A stretch of 33,693 nucleotides of DNA from Tritrichomonas musculus. Taxonomy: Eukaryota; Parabasalia; Tritrichomonadida; Tritrichomonadidae. The notes beneath the pieces are model-generated. The model had not been told where the DNA came from. It saw only the letters and a list, made by a program, of their open reading frames with translations, and did not search any database. The position numbers and the translations under genes are program-made. Numbering within the stretch: position 1 is the first letter of the stretch; each line of letters begins with the position of its first letter. Shown one piece after another: positions 8,401-17,700 of this stretch. The stretch lies in contig JAPFFF010000177.1 in assembly GCA_039105265.1 (NCBI GenBank), forward strand, positions 1-33,693, read 5' to 3'.

Positions 8401-11400
8401 ATCTCGATCAACCTCAACGTAATGTCATCGCAGACATCAAAGAGAAGCTTGTTCGCTTTCTGTCACAGGCTCCTTTGGAGTTCTCTCAACTTCTTGGGAG
8501 TGGTGACTTGGACTCAATTGACGGTTTGATTTACGATGAGCATTACGATGAAAGGATGAAATTCATACGTGCCAAGCTAGAGGAATTGGAGATTCTCAAC
8601 AACTCTCCTTCCTCGCTTGGCTACAAGAAGTTCCTTCAGAAATTCTACGCTGAAGACGCCAAACGTACACTCGACTGGTTCGTGTTGAACGACGACACAC
8701 CGGAATGTGTCGTCCCAGTCGAAGATTTCGAGAACGTGTACGGGTCCTCGTGGAGCGATGCTGCTGCTCTCGGGGATGACCCAGATGGTGTTTACACTCT
8801 TCAGCGCAGAATTTCATCGAATAATTCTGATGAACTCAAATCACTCATCCTCAACGAAGAAGCTATTCTCAAAGCGGTCAGATCGAGATCCAATCTGTCT
8901 GCCGTCGGATGCGACGGCATTTCAAATGGTGTGTGGAAGGTTGGCGGGAGTGTCACGGCGACGATCATCAAGAATGTGTTGTGTTGCATGCTTGACACGG
9001 GTCTCTTTCCGGAGGTGTTGAAAATGAACAAAACCGTCATGTTGTTTAAGAAAGGAGACCCTGACGACGCCCATTCGTGGCGTCCTATCACCATCACTCC
9101 GACGATTTATCGGATGCTGATGTGTCACATCAGCCGCTCGCTTCAAACGCTGAATTCAAAACATAGGTTCATATCACCGAGTCAGAAAGGATTCATGCGT
9201 ATTCCAGCTGGGGCGGCTGAGCATGCAACTGTGGTTGATGAGATGATACACGATGCTGCACGGAACCAAAAGTCACTCTACATCACGACGATCGACTTTT
9301 CTGATGCATTTGGTTCCGTACCACATAAACTTATTAAAAAGAATCTTACAGACATTGGCTTTGATCTTTCTTTTGTTAAAACGATTATTAATTCGTACAG
9401 AGACTCTTCGACAAAGATCATCAGCAACAACAGACGATCTAATTCTATCTGTTTTCGCAAAGGCGTCAAGCAAGGTTGTCCGCTGAGTCCGACGTTATTC
9501 AACATTTGTATCGAACCTCTCCTCGCGCGGTTGAACGCTTGCAAGGAGGACGGTTATCATTGGTTGGACTCAGCGACAACCGTTCAAGCTTACGCCGATG
9601 ACATAATCGTGTTCTCGGACTCGGAAGTCGGGATGAAGAACTTGCTTTCGGTCGTGGAGCACTTCTGCAGTTATGCAGGCGACATGAAGATCAACTGCAA
9701 GAAGTGCCACGCTTTCACATACATTGCTCACAATGGTTCTCGCAGTGTGTTGAACGACAACTTCACCATTGCTGGAGGACGTATTGATAACATCAGTATT
9801 CAGAACAATACAACGTATCTCGGACTTCCAATCGCGTGCAAATCTTCGCAGCGTAAACATCACGTTTTTCGGCGAATCGAAGACATGACGAAGGACGTCA
9901 TTCGAATTACTGGCAGCGCTCTTCGGTTCACACAGGCGGTTGACGCCATCAAACGGTTCGTGATTCCCAAGATTGACTACGAACTGATGGCGAACACAGC
10001 ACCGACAAATTGCCTCAGTCGCTTAGATGAACTCATTCGGGGCAAACTGTCCAAAATGATCGGTGCTGCTGGTATTCCAACCGCCTGGTTCTACACGACG
10101 AAAAACGATGGCGGTCTTTACATACAGAAACTCACAGATCGCCAGAAAGCTCTCACTATCAGACTCTACATTGCTTTGATGGAGTCTAACGATAAAAGCA
10201 TCCGTGATATGGTCAAGGCTTCTGATGAAGCCGAGATCATCTTCAGGGATGCTACCATCGACTTGACTTCACCGTTCTTGCACCTAAAAGTTAAAGACAA
10301 TGGTGCGTTAGATGCAAAGCGTAACCGCGGGACGTCGAACATCTTAGCCCGATGTGTTAAAGCTTTGCACGACGCTAACATGGGTCTGATACTCAAAGAT
10401 GATATGTTTACGCTCAAAGATCTGAATAGTAATGTCACATATGATGTTAACACCTCTAATGTTGTTAAACACATCATGAAAGTCATGAGTGACCGTTACT
10501 ATTCAGATCTTTGTCAGCACAAGATGAGAGGACATACATTCACGACATTGAAAAACTCACCATTGAGCAACTACTTCATGAAGCCCAATGCTTTGATGGC
10601 GGACTCTGTTGTCAGATTCGCTATCAAAGCACGTACGAATACGCTCATGACAGCATCACTTGCTGCTCACAGAAACCCTCAAATGAGTAACCGTTGCACT
10701 CGTTGTGGACAGATTGAAACTCTCAATCACATCTTAAACGGGTGCAAGCGGTGCAAACACAAATTCACAAAGAGACACGACGAAGTTGTCAAGGTACTTT
10801 GCAAGTACCTTACCGAAAAGAAGAGAGTCATCGTGCATTGTAACCAAAGTGTTCGTGGACGCAGCAACGAACACATCACTGGTGACTCTGCTTCTCTCAG
10901 ACCAGATGTATGGTGGTGGGACGGTGACCAGCTGAAGATAGCTGAATTCACCATCCCATACGGAATGTTATCTGGCGATGATGATGAATCCACCTTAGTC
11001 ATACGACGCAGAGAGAAGTTGAACAAGTACCAGAAGCTTGTCGATGATTGCAGAAACCAGTTGAACTGCAATGTGTCGCTATTTGTGTTCATTGTCTCCT
11101 CCCTCGGTGCAATACCCGATGACACCATCAATGAACTCAAGAAAGTGACAGTCACGACCAAAGACGCACTCAAACTTGCATGGAGGATGGTAGCAGCCGC
11201 TTTACGGGAATCTATGATATTGTACATTGATACTAAGATTAAGAAGAGGGTTAACGACAACAATGAAGATGAAGATAACGATAACGATAACGATAATGGT
11301 AACGATTATGATAACGATGTTGAAAATGTTAATGTTCTTGATACTGATGGTGACGATGATTCTAATGATCTCAATGATACTAGCTCCAATGTTACCGACG

Positions 11401-11645
11401 GGGAGTCCGCAGACGATGAGTACAACTCTGTCAACATCCTGGACGACGAAGAATGGCGGGAACTCATTGATGCAAGTGCGGATGTTGACAGGTCGGGCCC
11501 CCCGTCTGAGCTTGACACTACTGATGATGAAACTGACGTACTGGAAAATCCAGGCACCACCCCACTATGGAACCAAACTCAAGGTGCCGACCCTGCCTCC
11601 GCTACCGAAGAGGAGGGAGTCCAACACTCCTCTTCTGAATTTTAG
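5415..11645 (+). CDS. LINE ORF, copy 2, main part after the frameshift (minisatellite, 3 zinc fingers, RT, CCHC, RLE)
   Basis: This open frame carries all catalytic parts of copy 2. The ATG at 5415 is fortuitous: the first ten or so codons are out of the element's frame, and homology with copies 3-5 begins at about 5446 (HVYNVLN). Order: Asn-rich stretch; 18 repeats of an 18-residue unit (VDVDNQ.VKSTAHVAHH type, 5652-6623); an acidic Asp/His/Ser segment; three C2H2 fingers; RT with the IDFSDAF and YADD boxes; CCHC knuckle; RLE; Asp/Asn-rich tail. The 18 repeats against 20 in copies 3 and 4 account for 108 of the 109 bp by which this monomer is shorter. If the missing C is a sequencing error, copy 2 is a fully intact element. 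Confidence 0.9.
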   Translation: MLLPTFAFCFHVYNVLNSLAVSFSCNIGCNNHFTDFSNHMSVMNTNMFNVNNSNSFTNNSFINNNISNYNVSHNNVNLVHHSVDVDNQTVESTAHVAHHSVDVDNRVVASMAHVAHHSVDVDNQIVASTAHVVHHNVDVDNQIVKSTAHVAHHSVDVDYQTVKSTALVANHSVDVDNQIVKSTAHVAHHAVDVDNQIVASTAHVVHHNVDVDNQIVKSTAHVAHHSVDVDYQTVKSTALVANHSVDVDNQIVKSTAHVAHHAVDVDNQTVKSTAHVAHHAVDVDNQTVKSTAHVAHHTVDVDNQTVKSTAQVAHHAVDVDNQTVKSTAHVAHHTVDVDNQTVKSTAHVAHHAVDVDNRVVASTAHVTHHNVDVDNQTVTSTAHITHHSVGVDDRVVTSTAHIDHHQVVTKEKLFTSVIEVPKFVFEINEKVVPLFTLSGNHSLLNTFSNNNFLGSRTNSLGTQTTSNSSGTSSVVSGAEEFTDAHSHSEHSDHSDDDNHGGSDDNPSSPVGDNVSIDWIVSELAGVKTKTDMKSLIDILQVANIDTSPFANVSDVDTPIILLMYQKDRWLGVGQFYCPCCDKTFPTCASLSFHLKSTHTTNNIPLEQAAFEYIVGRKLRWKIDSPHLPPDAFHYRTIHVCPCSDCDYLVSRANSLSSHMGSSHQDMEALKREVGVFWAMSILHAKKHRKLLVASDVYHDLHGSLCMKCKDFVGRDKATVKQHTNRSHPQANVEGHRVQAIDISISVNWLSPETDDDEIREANTDLERIKIVRSENRVTQDDERQMPVQPRADESVDLQVMEDRRRGEDSRRRRRQAGFIPANERLPEAHLHSVSSSSEEDTHTIDEHPAHPASASIVDIESCLSKAENWKSRCMKEDDDFVHLPKLWGDRLAKHRKKFEEVFNSEVKDVLNWYNEAIYLSDSLEKSSRMLLCEGMISKIILILRKSIRKFVRSARRGSDKIRRPHSLETPIQMKSASKFIAGIELLHSRIHITDEDLDQPQRNVIADIKEKLVRFLSQAPLEFSQLLGSGDLDSIDGLIYDEHYDERMKFIRAKLEELEILNNSPSSLGYKKFLQKFYAEDAKRTLDWFVLNDDTPECVVPVEDFENVYGSSWSDAAALGDDPDGVYTLQRRISSNNSDELKSLILNEEAILKAVRSRSNLSAVGCDGISNGVWKVGGSVTATIIKNVLCCMLDTGLFPEVLKMNKTVMLFKKGDPDDAHSWRPITITPTIYRMLMCHISRSLQTLNSKHRFISPSQKGFMRIPAGAAEHATVVDEMIHDAARNQKSLYITTIDFSDAFGSVPHKLIKKNLTDIGFDLSFVKTIINSYRDSSTKIISNNRRSNSICFRKGVKQGCPLSPTLFNICIEPLLARLNACKEDGYHWLDSATTVQAYADDIIVFSDSEVGMKNLLSVVEHFCSYAGDMKINCKKCHAFTYIAHNGSRSVLNDNFTIAGGRIDNISIQNNTTYLGLPIACKSSQRKHHVFRRIEDMTKDVIRITGSALRFTQAVDAIKRFVIPKIDYELMANTAPTNCLSRLDELIRGKLSKMIGAAGIPTAWFYTTKNDGGLYIQKLTDRQKALTIRLYIALMESNDKSIRDMVKASDEAEIIFRDATIDLTSPFLHLKVKDNGALDAKRNRGTSNILARCVKALHDANMGLILKDDMFTLKDLNSNVTYDVNTSNVVKHIMKVMSDRYYSDLCQHKMRGHTFTTLKNSPLSNYFMKPNALMADSVVRFAIKARTNTLMTASLAAHRNPQMSNRCTRCGQIETLNHILNGCKRCKHKFTKRHDEVVKVLCKYLTEKKRVIVHCNQSVRGRSNEHITGDSASLRPDVWWWDGDQLKIAEFTIPYGMLSGDDDESTLVIRRREKLNKYQKLVDDCRNQLNCNVSLFVFIVSSLGAIPDDTINELKKVTVTTKDALKLAWRMVAAALRESMILYIDTKIKKRVNDNNEDEDNDNDNDNGNDYDNDVENVNVLDTDGDDDSNDLNDTSSNVTDGESADDEYNSVNILDDEEWRELIDASADVDRSGPPSELDTTDDETDVLENPGTTPLWNQTQGADPASATEEEGVQHSSSEF
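5652..6623 (+). repeat. In-frame 54-bp minisatellite, 18 units, copy 2
   Basis: Eighteen tandem 54-bp units encode an 18-residue repeat, typically HHAVDVDNQIVKSTAHVA. Units 3-6 and 7-10 form a 216-bp higher-order duplication. Units 11-15 are mostly of the QTVKST type and differ in order from those of copy 3, so this block has expanded independently. Each unit contains a near-palindrome of about 37 nt centred on ATC-A-GAT. Unit 1 differs from the other copies by a synonymous A at 5669. Confidence 0.95.
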
Positions 11646-11786
11646 GCAGACTTTTTTGTTGGGGCCCGCCCCTTTTATTTTATTGTGAGTGAATCATCAC
11701 TCTCGTTTATTAGTATTTTATACTTACTCTAATGATTAATAAACGAATTTACCACACGGGAGGAGATTTTTTTTTAGTTTTCATAT
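11646..11786 (+). promoter_or_regulatory. Copy 2/copy 3 junction spacer with AATAAA
   Basis: The sequence is identical by eye to the spacer at 4417-4557. AATAAA is at 11738-11743 and the GAGTGA-ATCA-TCACTC hairpin at 11687-11702. Identity of the whole junction, including the nine-T run, argues that this boundary was copied as DNA with the rest of the monomer. Confidence 0.6.
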
Positions 11787-14700
11787 ATGCTTTTTTGCAC
11801 GACCAAACCTAGATTTTCCGAATTAGCACTCGACGCTGATTCGATTGATACCAAAATTGATGATTTTGGTGGAAATTTTTCTGATGATGATGGAAATGGA
11901 ACACCCGAATTTCGCAGTTTTTCGCCTCAAATTAGTACAGTAGATAGCCCTTTCAATATAAATTACAACAAACTCGCTACTTCTCCAATATCTCGCCACT
12001 CAAGAGAGATCAATTCAAAGACGCACCAAAACGGGGACCAGTTTGCCCCGAACTCAACTCAATCAAATACACAGCCTCGATATGTTCCAAATGTTCCTCA
12101 TAATCTTCCCTCGCAATACTCACTCACAGATCGAATTTCATATCCTACGGAGCAGCGGCACCCGCCGGTTGGACCTGCTCCTATCAACATACGGAGTACC
12201 TCACAGAGCGATTCCAACGTTTCCCCAGACTTTTCAGATTCCGAAGAATTTAGATCAGATGCGCATCTAAGTGATTCTACGAGCCGACCAAATTGCGCCA
12301 GAAATCTCATAGTTCCTAATACACAAAGGACGACAGAGGTACTCCTGCAGTCAGGAGTACACTATAATCCGACGAATCCAGAGGGTGGTCAGAACCCCTC
12401 TTGGTTCGTCATTACGAGCGATCCTTCACTGGCTGCCCGTTCCCCTCTGAGTTACCTTGCAAAGGATAAGTCAGTTGAAGGTGTATTGGTTGCCCGAGGA
12501 CAAATGATCATTTCGAATGGGCAACCAATACTCGACCGAAACCGCCCGGCAGTACCTGCATCAGATGCAGAACTCAGCCAGAAGGTGCTCCTCCCTGAGA
12601 CCTTCGTCCATCCGAGCACGGTTCCGGCGGTTCCATTCAATTTTTGCTCCTTCCCACGTTCGCCTTTTGTTTCCCATGTATACAATGTATTAAACTCGCT
12701 GGCGGTCTCATTCTCGTGCAACATCGGTTGCAATAATCACTTCACCGACTTTTCAAATCACATGTCAGTCATGAATACCAATATGTTCAATGTTAATAAT
12801 AGTAATAGTTTCACTAATAATAGTTTCATTAATAATAATATCTCTAACTATAATGTTTCTCATAACAATGTTAATCTTGTTCATCATAGCGTTGACGTCG
12901 ACAACCAGACTGTCGAGTCAACTGCTCATGTAGCTCACCACAGCGTTGACGTCGACAATCGGGTTGTCGCGTCAATGGCTCATGTTGCTCATCATAGCGT
13001 TGACGTCGACAATCAGATTGTCGCGTCAACGGCACACGTGGTACATCATAATGTTGACGTTGACAATCAGATTGTCAAGTCAACAGCCCACGTCGCTCAT
13101 CATTCTGTTGACGTTGACTATCAGACTGTCAAGTCAACAGCCCTCGTTGCTAATCATTCTGTTGACGTTGACAATCAGATTGTCAAGTCAACAGCCCACG
13201 TCGCTCATCACGCTGTTGACGTCGACAATCAGATTGTCGCGTCAACGGCACACGTGGTACATCATAATGTTGACGTTGACAATCAGATTGTCAAGTCAAC
13301 AGCCCACGTCGCTCATCATTCTGTTGACGTTGACTATCAGACTGTCAAGTCAACAGCCCTCGTTGCTAATCATTCTGTTGACGTTGACAATCAGATTGTC
13401 AAGTCAACAGCCCACGTCGCTCATCACGCTGTTGACGTTGACAATCAGACTGTCAAGTCAACAGCTCACGTCGCTCATCACACTGTTGACGTTGACAATC
13501 AAACTGTCAAGTCAACAGCTCACGTCGCTCATCACGCTGTTGACGTTGACAATCAGATTGTCAAATCAACAGCTCACGTCGCTCATCACGCTGTCGACGT
13601 TGACAATCAGATTGTCAAGTCAACAGCTTACGTCGCTCATCACGCTGTTGACGTTGACAATCAGATTGTCAAGTCAACAGCTCACGTCGCTCATCACGCT
13701 GTTGACGTTGACAATCAGATTGTCAAGTCAACAGCTCACGTCGCTCATCACGCTGTTGACGTTGACAATCAGATTGTCAAGTCAACAGCTCACGTCGCTC
13801 ATCACGCTGTTGACGTTGACAATCGGGTTGTCGCGTCAACAGCTCACGTCACTCACCACAACGTTGACGTTGACAACCAAACCGTCACGTCAACGGCTCA
13901 CATCACGCACCATTCTGTTGGCGTTGACGATCGGGTTGTCACGTCAACTGCTCACATCGATCATCATCAAGTAGTCACGAAGGAGAAATTATTCACATCA
14001 GTGATTGAGGTACCTAAGTTTGTGTTCGAGATCAATGAGAAAGTGGTTCCACTATTTACTCTCTCTGGAAACCATTCGTTGCTTAACACATTCTCAAACA
14101 ATAATTTCCTCGGATCTCGAACCAACTCCTTAGGTACTCAAACTACCAGTAACTCTTCTGGTACAAGCAGCGTTGTTAGTGGTGCTGAAGAGTTCACCGA
14201 TGCTCATTCTCACTCTGAACACTCTGATCATTCCGATGATGACAATCACGGTGGTAGTGATGATAATCCTTCTTCACCTGTGGGTGACAATGTTTCCATT
14301 GATTGGATCGTGAGCGAATTGGCTGGTGTGAAGACCAAAACAGACATGAAGTCTCTCATTGATATCTTGCAGGTGGCAAACATCGACACTTCACCATTCG
14401 CAAACGTTAGCGACGTTGACACTCCTATCATTCTCCTCATGTATCAGAAAGACAGATGGTTAGGAGTTGGGCAGTTTTACTGCCCTTGCTGCGACAAAAC
14501 GTTTCCCACATGTGCGTCCTTGTCTTTTCACCTCAAATCGACGCACACGACGAATAACATTCCTCTGGAGCAAGCGGCGTTCGAGTACATTGTCGGCAGG
14601 AAGCTGAGGTGGAAGATCGATTCACCTCACCTTCCGCCTGACGCTTTTCACTATCGTACCATTCACGTTTGTCCGTGCAGCGACTGCGACTACTTGGTCA

Positions 14701-17700
14701 GCAGAGCGAACTCATTGAGCAGCCACATGGGCTCATCGCACCAGGACATGGAAGCGCTTAAACGTGAAGTTGGAGTCTTCTGGGCGATGAGCATTCTGCA
14801 CGCTAAGAAACATCGGAAATTACTTGTGGCTAGCGATGTTTACCATGACCTGCACGGTTCCTTGTGCATGAAATGCAAGGACTTCGTTGGTAGAGACAAA
14901 GCTACAGTCAAACAGCATACCAACAGATCACATCCCCAGGCCAATGTTGAAGGTCATCGGGTTCAGGCAATCGACATCAGTATATCCGTTAATTGGCTTT
15001 CGCCTGAAACCGATGACGATGAAATTCGTGAAGCCAACACTGACCTGGAGAGAATCAAGATTGTGAGGAGTGAGAACAGAGTCACTCAAGATGATGAGAG
15101 ACAGATGCCAGTGCAACCTCGGGCAGACGAATCGGTGGATCTCCAAGTGATGGAAGATCGTCGTCGCGGGGAAGACTCACGCAGACGGAGACGACAGGCT
15201 GGGTTCATACCTGCCAACGAGAGACTACCTGAGGCGCACTTGCATTCAGTCTCTTCATCTAGCGAAGAAGATACTCACACAATTGATGAACATCCGGCTC
15301 ACCCAGCGTCAGCTTCGATCGTGGACATTGAGAGTTGCCTGTCCAAAGCTGAGAATTGGAAGTCGAGGTGCATGAAGGAAGATGATGATTTCGTGCACCT
15401 CCCGAAGCTGTGGGGTGACCGTTTAGCGAAACACAGGAAAAAGTTCGAAGAAGTGTTTAACAGTGAAGTCAAGGATGTTCTCAATTGGTATAATGAAGCT
15501 ATTTACCTCTCTGACTCTTTGGAAAAGAGCAGCCGAATGCTTCTCTGCGAAGGGATGATTTCGAAAATCATTCTCATTCTACGGAAGTCGATTAGGAAGT
15601 TCGTTCGTTCGGCTCGGAGAGGTTCAGATAAGATTCGTCGCCCGCATTCCTTGGAGACACCGATTCAGATGAAGTCGGCCTCCAAATTCATCGCTGGTAT
15701 TGAACTCCTGCATTCCCGTATTCACATCACTGATGAAGATCTCGATCAACCTCAACGTAATGTCATCGCAGACATCAAAGAGAAGCTTGTTCGCTTTCTG
15801 TCACAGGCTCCTTTGGAGTTCTCTCAACTTCTTGGGAGTGGTGACTTGGACTCAATTGACGGTTTGATTTACGATGAGCATTACGATGAAAGGATGAAAT
15901 TCATACGTGCCAAGCTAGAGGAATTGGAGATTCTCAACAACTCTCCTTCCTCGCTTGGCTACAAGAAGTTCCTTCAGAAATTCTACGCTGAAGACGCCAA
16001 ACGTACACTCGACTGGTTCGTGTTGAACGACGACACACCGGAATGTGTCGTCCCAGTCGAAGATTTCGAGAACGTGTACGGGTCCTCGTGGAGCGATGCT
16101 GCTGCTCTCGGGGATGACCCAGATGGTGTTTACACTCTTCAGCGCAGAATTTCATCGAATAATTCTGATGAACTCAAATCACTCATCCTCAACGAAGAAG
16201 CTATTCTCAAAGCGGTCAGATCGAGATCCAATCTGTCTGCCGTCGGATGCGACGGCATTTCAAATGGTGTGTGGAAGGTTGGCGGGAGTGTCACGGCGAC
16301 GATCATCAAGAATGTGTTGTGTTGCATGCTTGACACGGGTCTCTTTCCGGAGGTGTTGAAAATGAACAAAACCGTCATGTTGTTTAAGAAAGGAGACCCT
16401 GACGACGCCCATTCGTGGCGTCCTATCACCATCACTCCGACGATTTATCGGATGCTGATGTGTCACATCAGCCGCTCGCTTCAAACGCTGAATTCAAAAC
16501 ATAGGTTCATATCACCGAGTCAGAAAGGATTCATGCGTATTCCAGCTGGGGCGGCTGAGCATGCAACTGTGGTTGATGAGATGATACACGATGCTGCACG
16601 GAACCAAAAGTCACTCTACATCACGACGATCGACTTTTCTGATGCATTTGGTTCCGTACCACATAAACTTATTAAAAAGAATCTTACAGACATTGGCTTT
16701 GATCTTTCTTTTGTTAAAACGATTATTAATTCGTACAGAGACTCTTCGACAAAGATCATCAGCAACAACAGACGATCTAATTCTATCTGTTTTCGCAAAG
16801 GCGTCAAGCAAGGTTGTCCGCTGAGTCCGACGTTATTCAACATTTGTATCGAACCTCTCCTCGCGCGGTTGAACGCTTGCAAGGAGGACGGTTATCATTG
16901 GTTGGACTCAGCGACAACCGTTCAAGCTTACGCCGATGACATAATCGTGTTCTCGGACTCGGAAGTCGGGATGAAGAACTTGCTTTCGGTCGTGGAGCAC
17001 TTCTGCAGTTATGCAGGCGACATGAAGATCAACTGCAAGAAGTGCCACGCTTTCACATACATTGCTCACAATGGTTCTCGCAGTGTGTTGAACGACAACT
17101 TCACCATTGCTGGAGGACGTATTGATAACATCAGTATTCAGAACAATACAACGTATCTCGGACTTCCAATCGCGTGCAAATCTTCGCAGCGTAAACATCA
17201 CGTTTTTCGGCGAATCGAAGACATGACGAAGGACGTCATTCGAATTACTGGCAGCGCTCTTCGGTTCACACAGGCGGTTGACGCCATCAAACGGTTCGTG
17301 ATTCCCAAGATTGACTACGAACTGATGGCGAACACAGCACCGACAAATTGCCTCAGTCGCTTAGATGAACTCATTCGGGGCAAACTGTCCAAAATGATCG
17401 GTGCTGCTGGTATTCCAACCGCCTGGTTCTACACGACGAAAAACGATGGCGGTCTTTACATACAGAAACTCACAGATCGCCAGAAAGCTCTCACTATCAG
17501 ACTCTACATTGCTTTGATGGAGTCTAACGATAAAAGCATCCGTGATATGGTCAAGGCTTCTGATGAAGCCGAGATCATCTTCAGGGATGCTACCATCGAC
17601 TTGACTTCACCGTTCTTGCACCTAAAAGTTAAAGACAATGGTGCGTTAGATGCAAAGCGTAACCGCGGGACGTCGAACATCTTAGCCCGATGTGTTAAAG

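Noticed and set aside
12882-13961. Possible CRISPR array
   Set aside because: Units are contiguous and coding, with no unique spacers, in a eukaryotic retroelement.
12946-13974. Plus-strand ORF of 342 codons, Leu/Thr/Ser-rich (also 5716-6636, 20284-21312 and 27622-28434)
   Set aside because: It is the 54-bp minisatellite read in a second frame. A repeat unit divisible by three with no stop gives a long open frame automatically.
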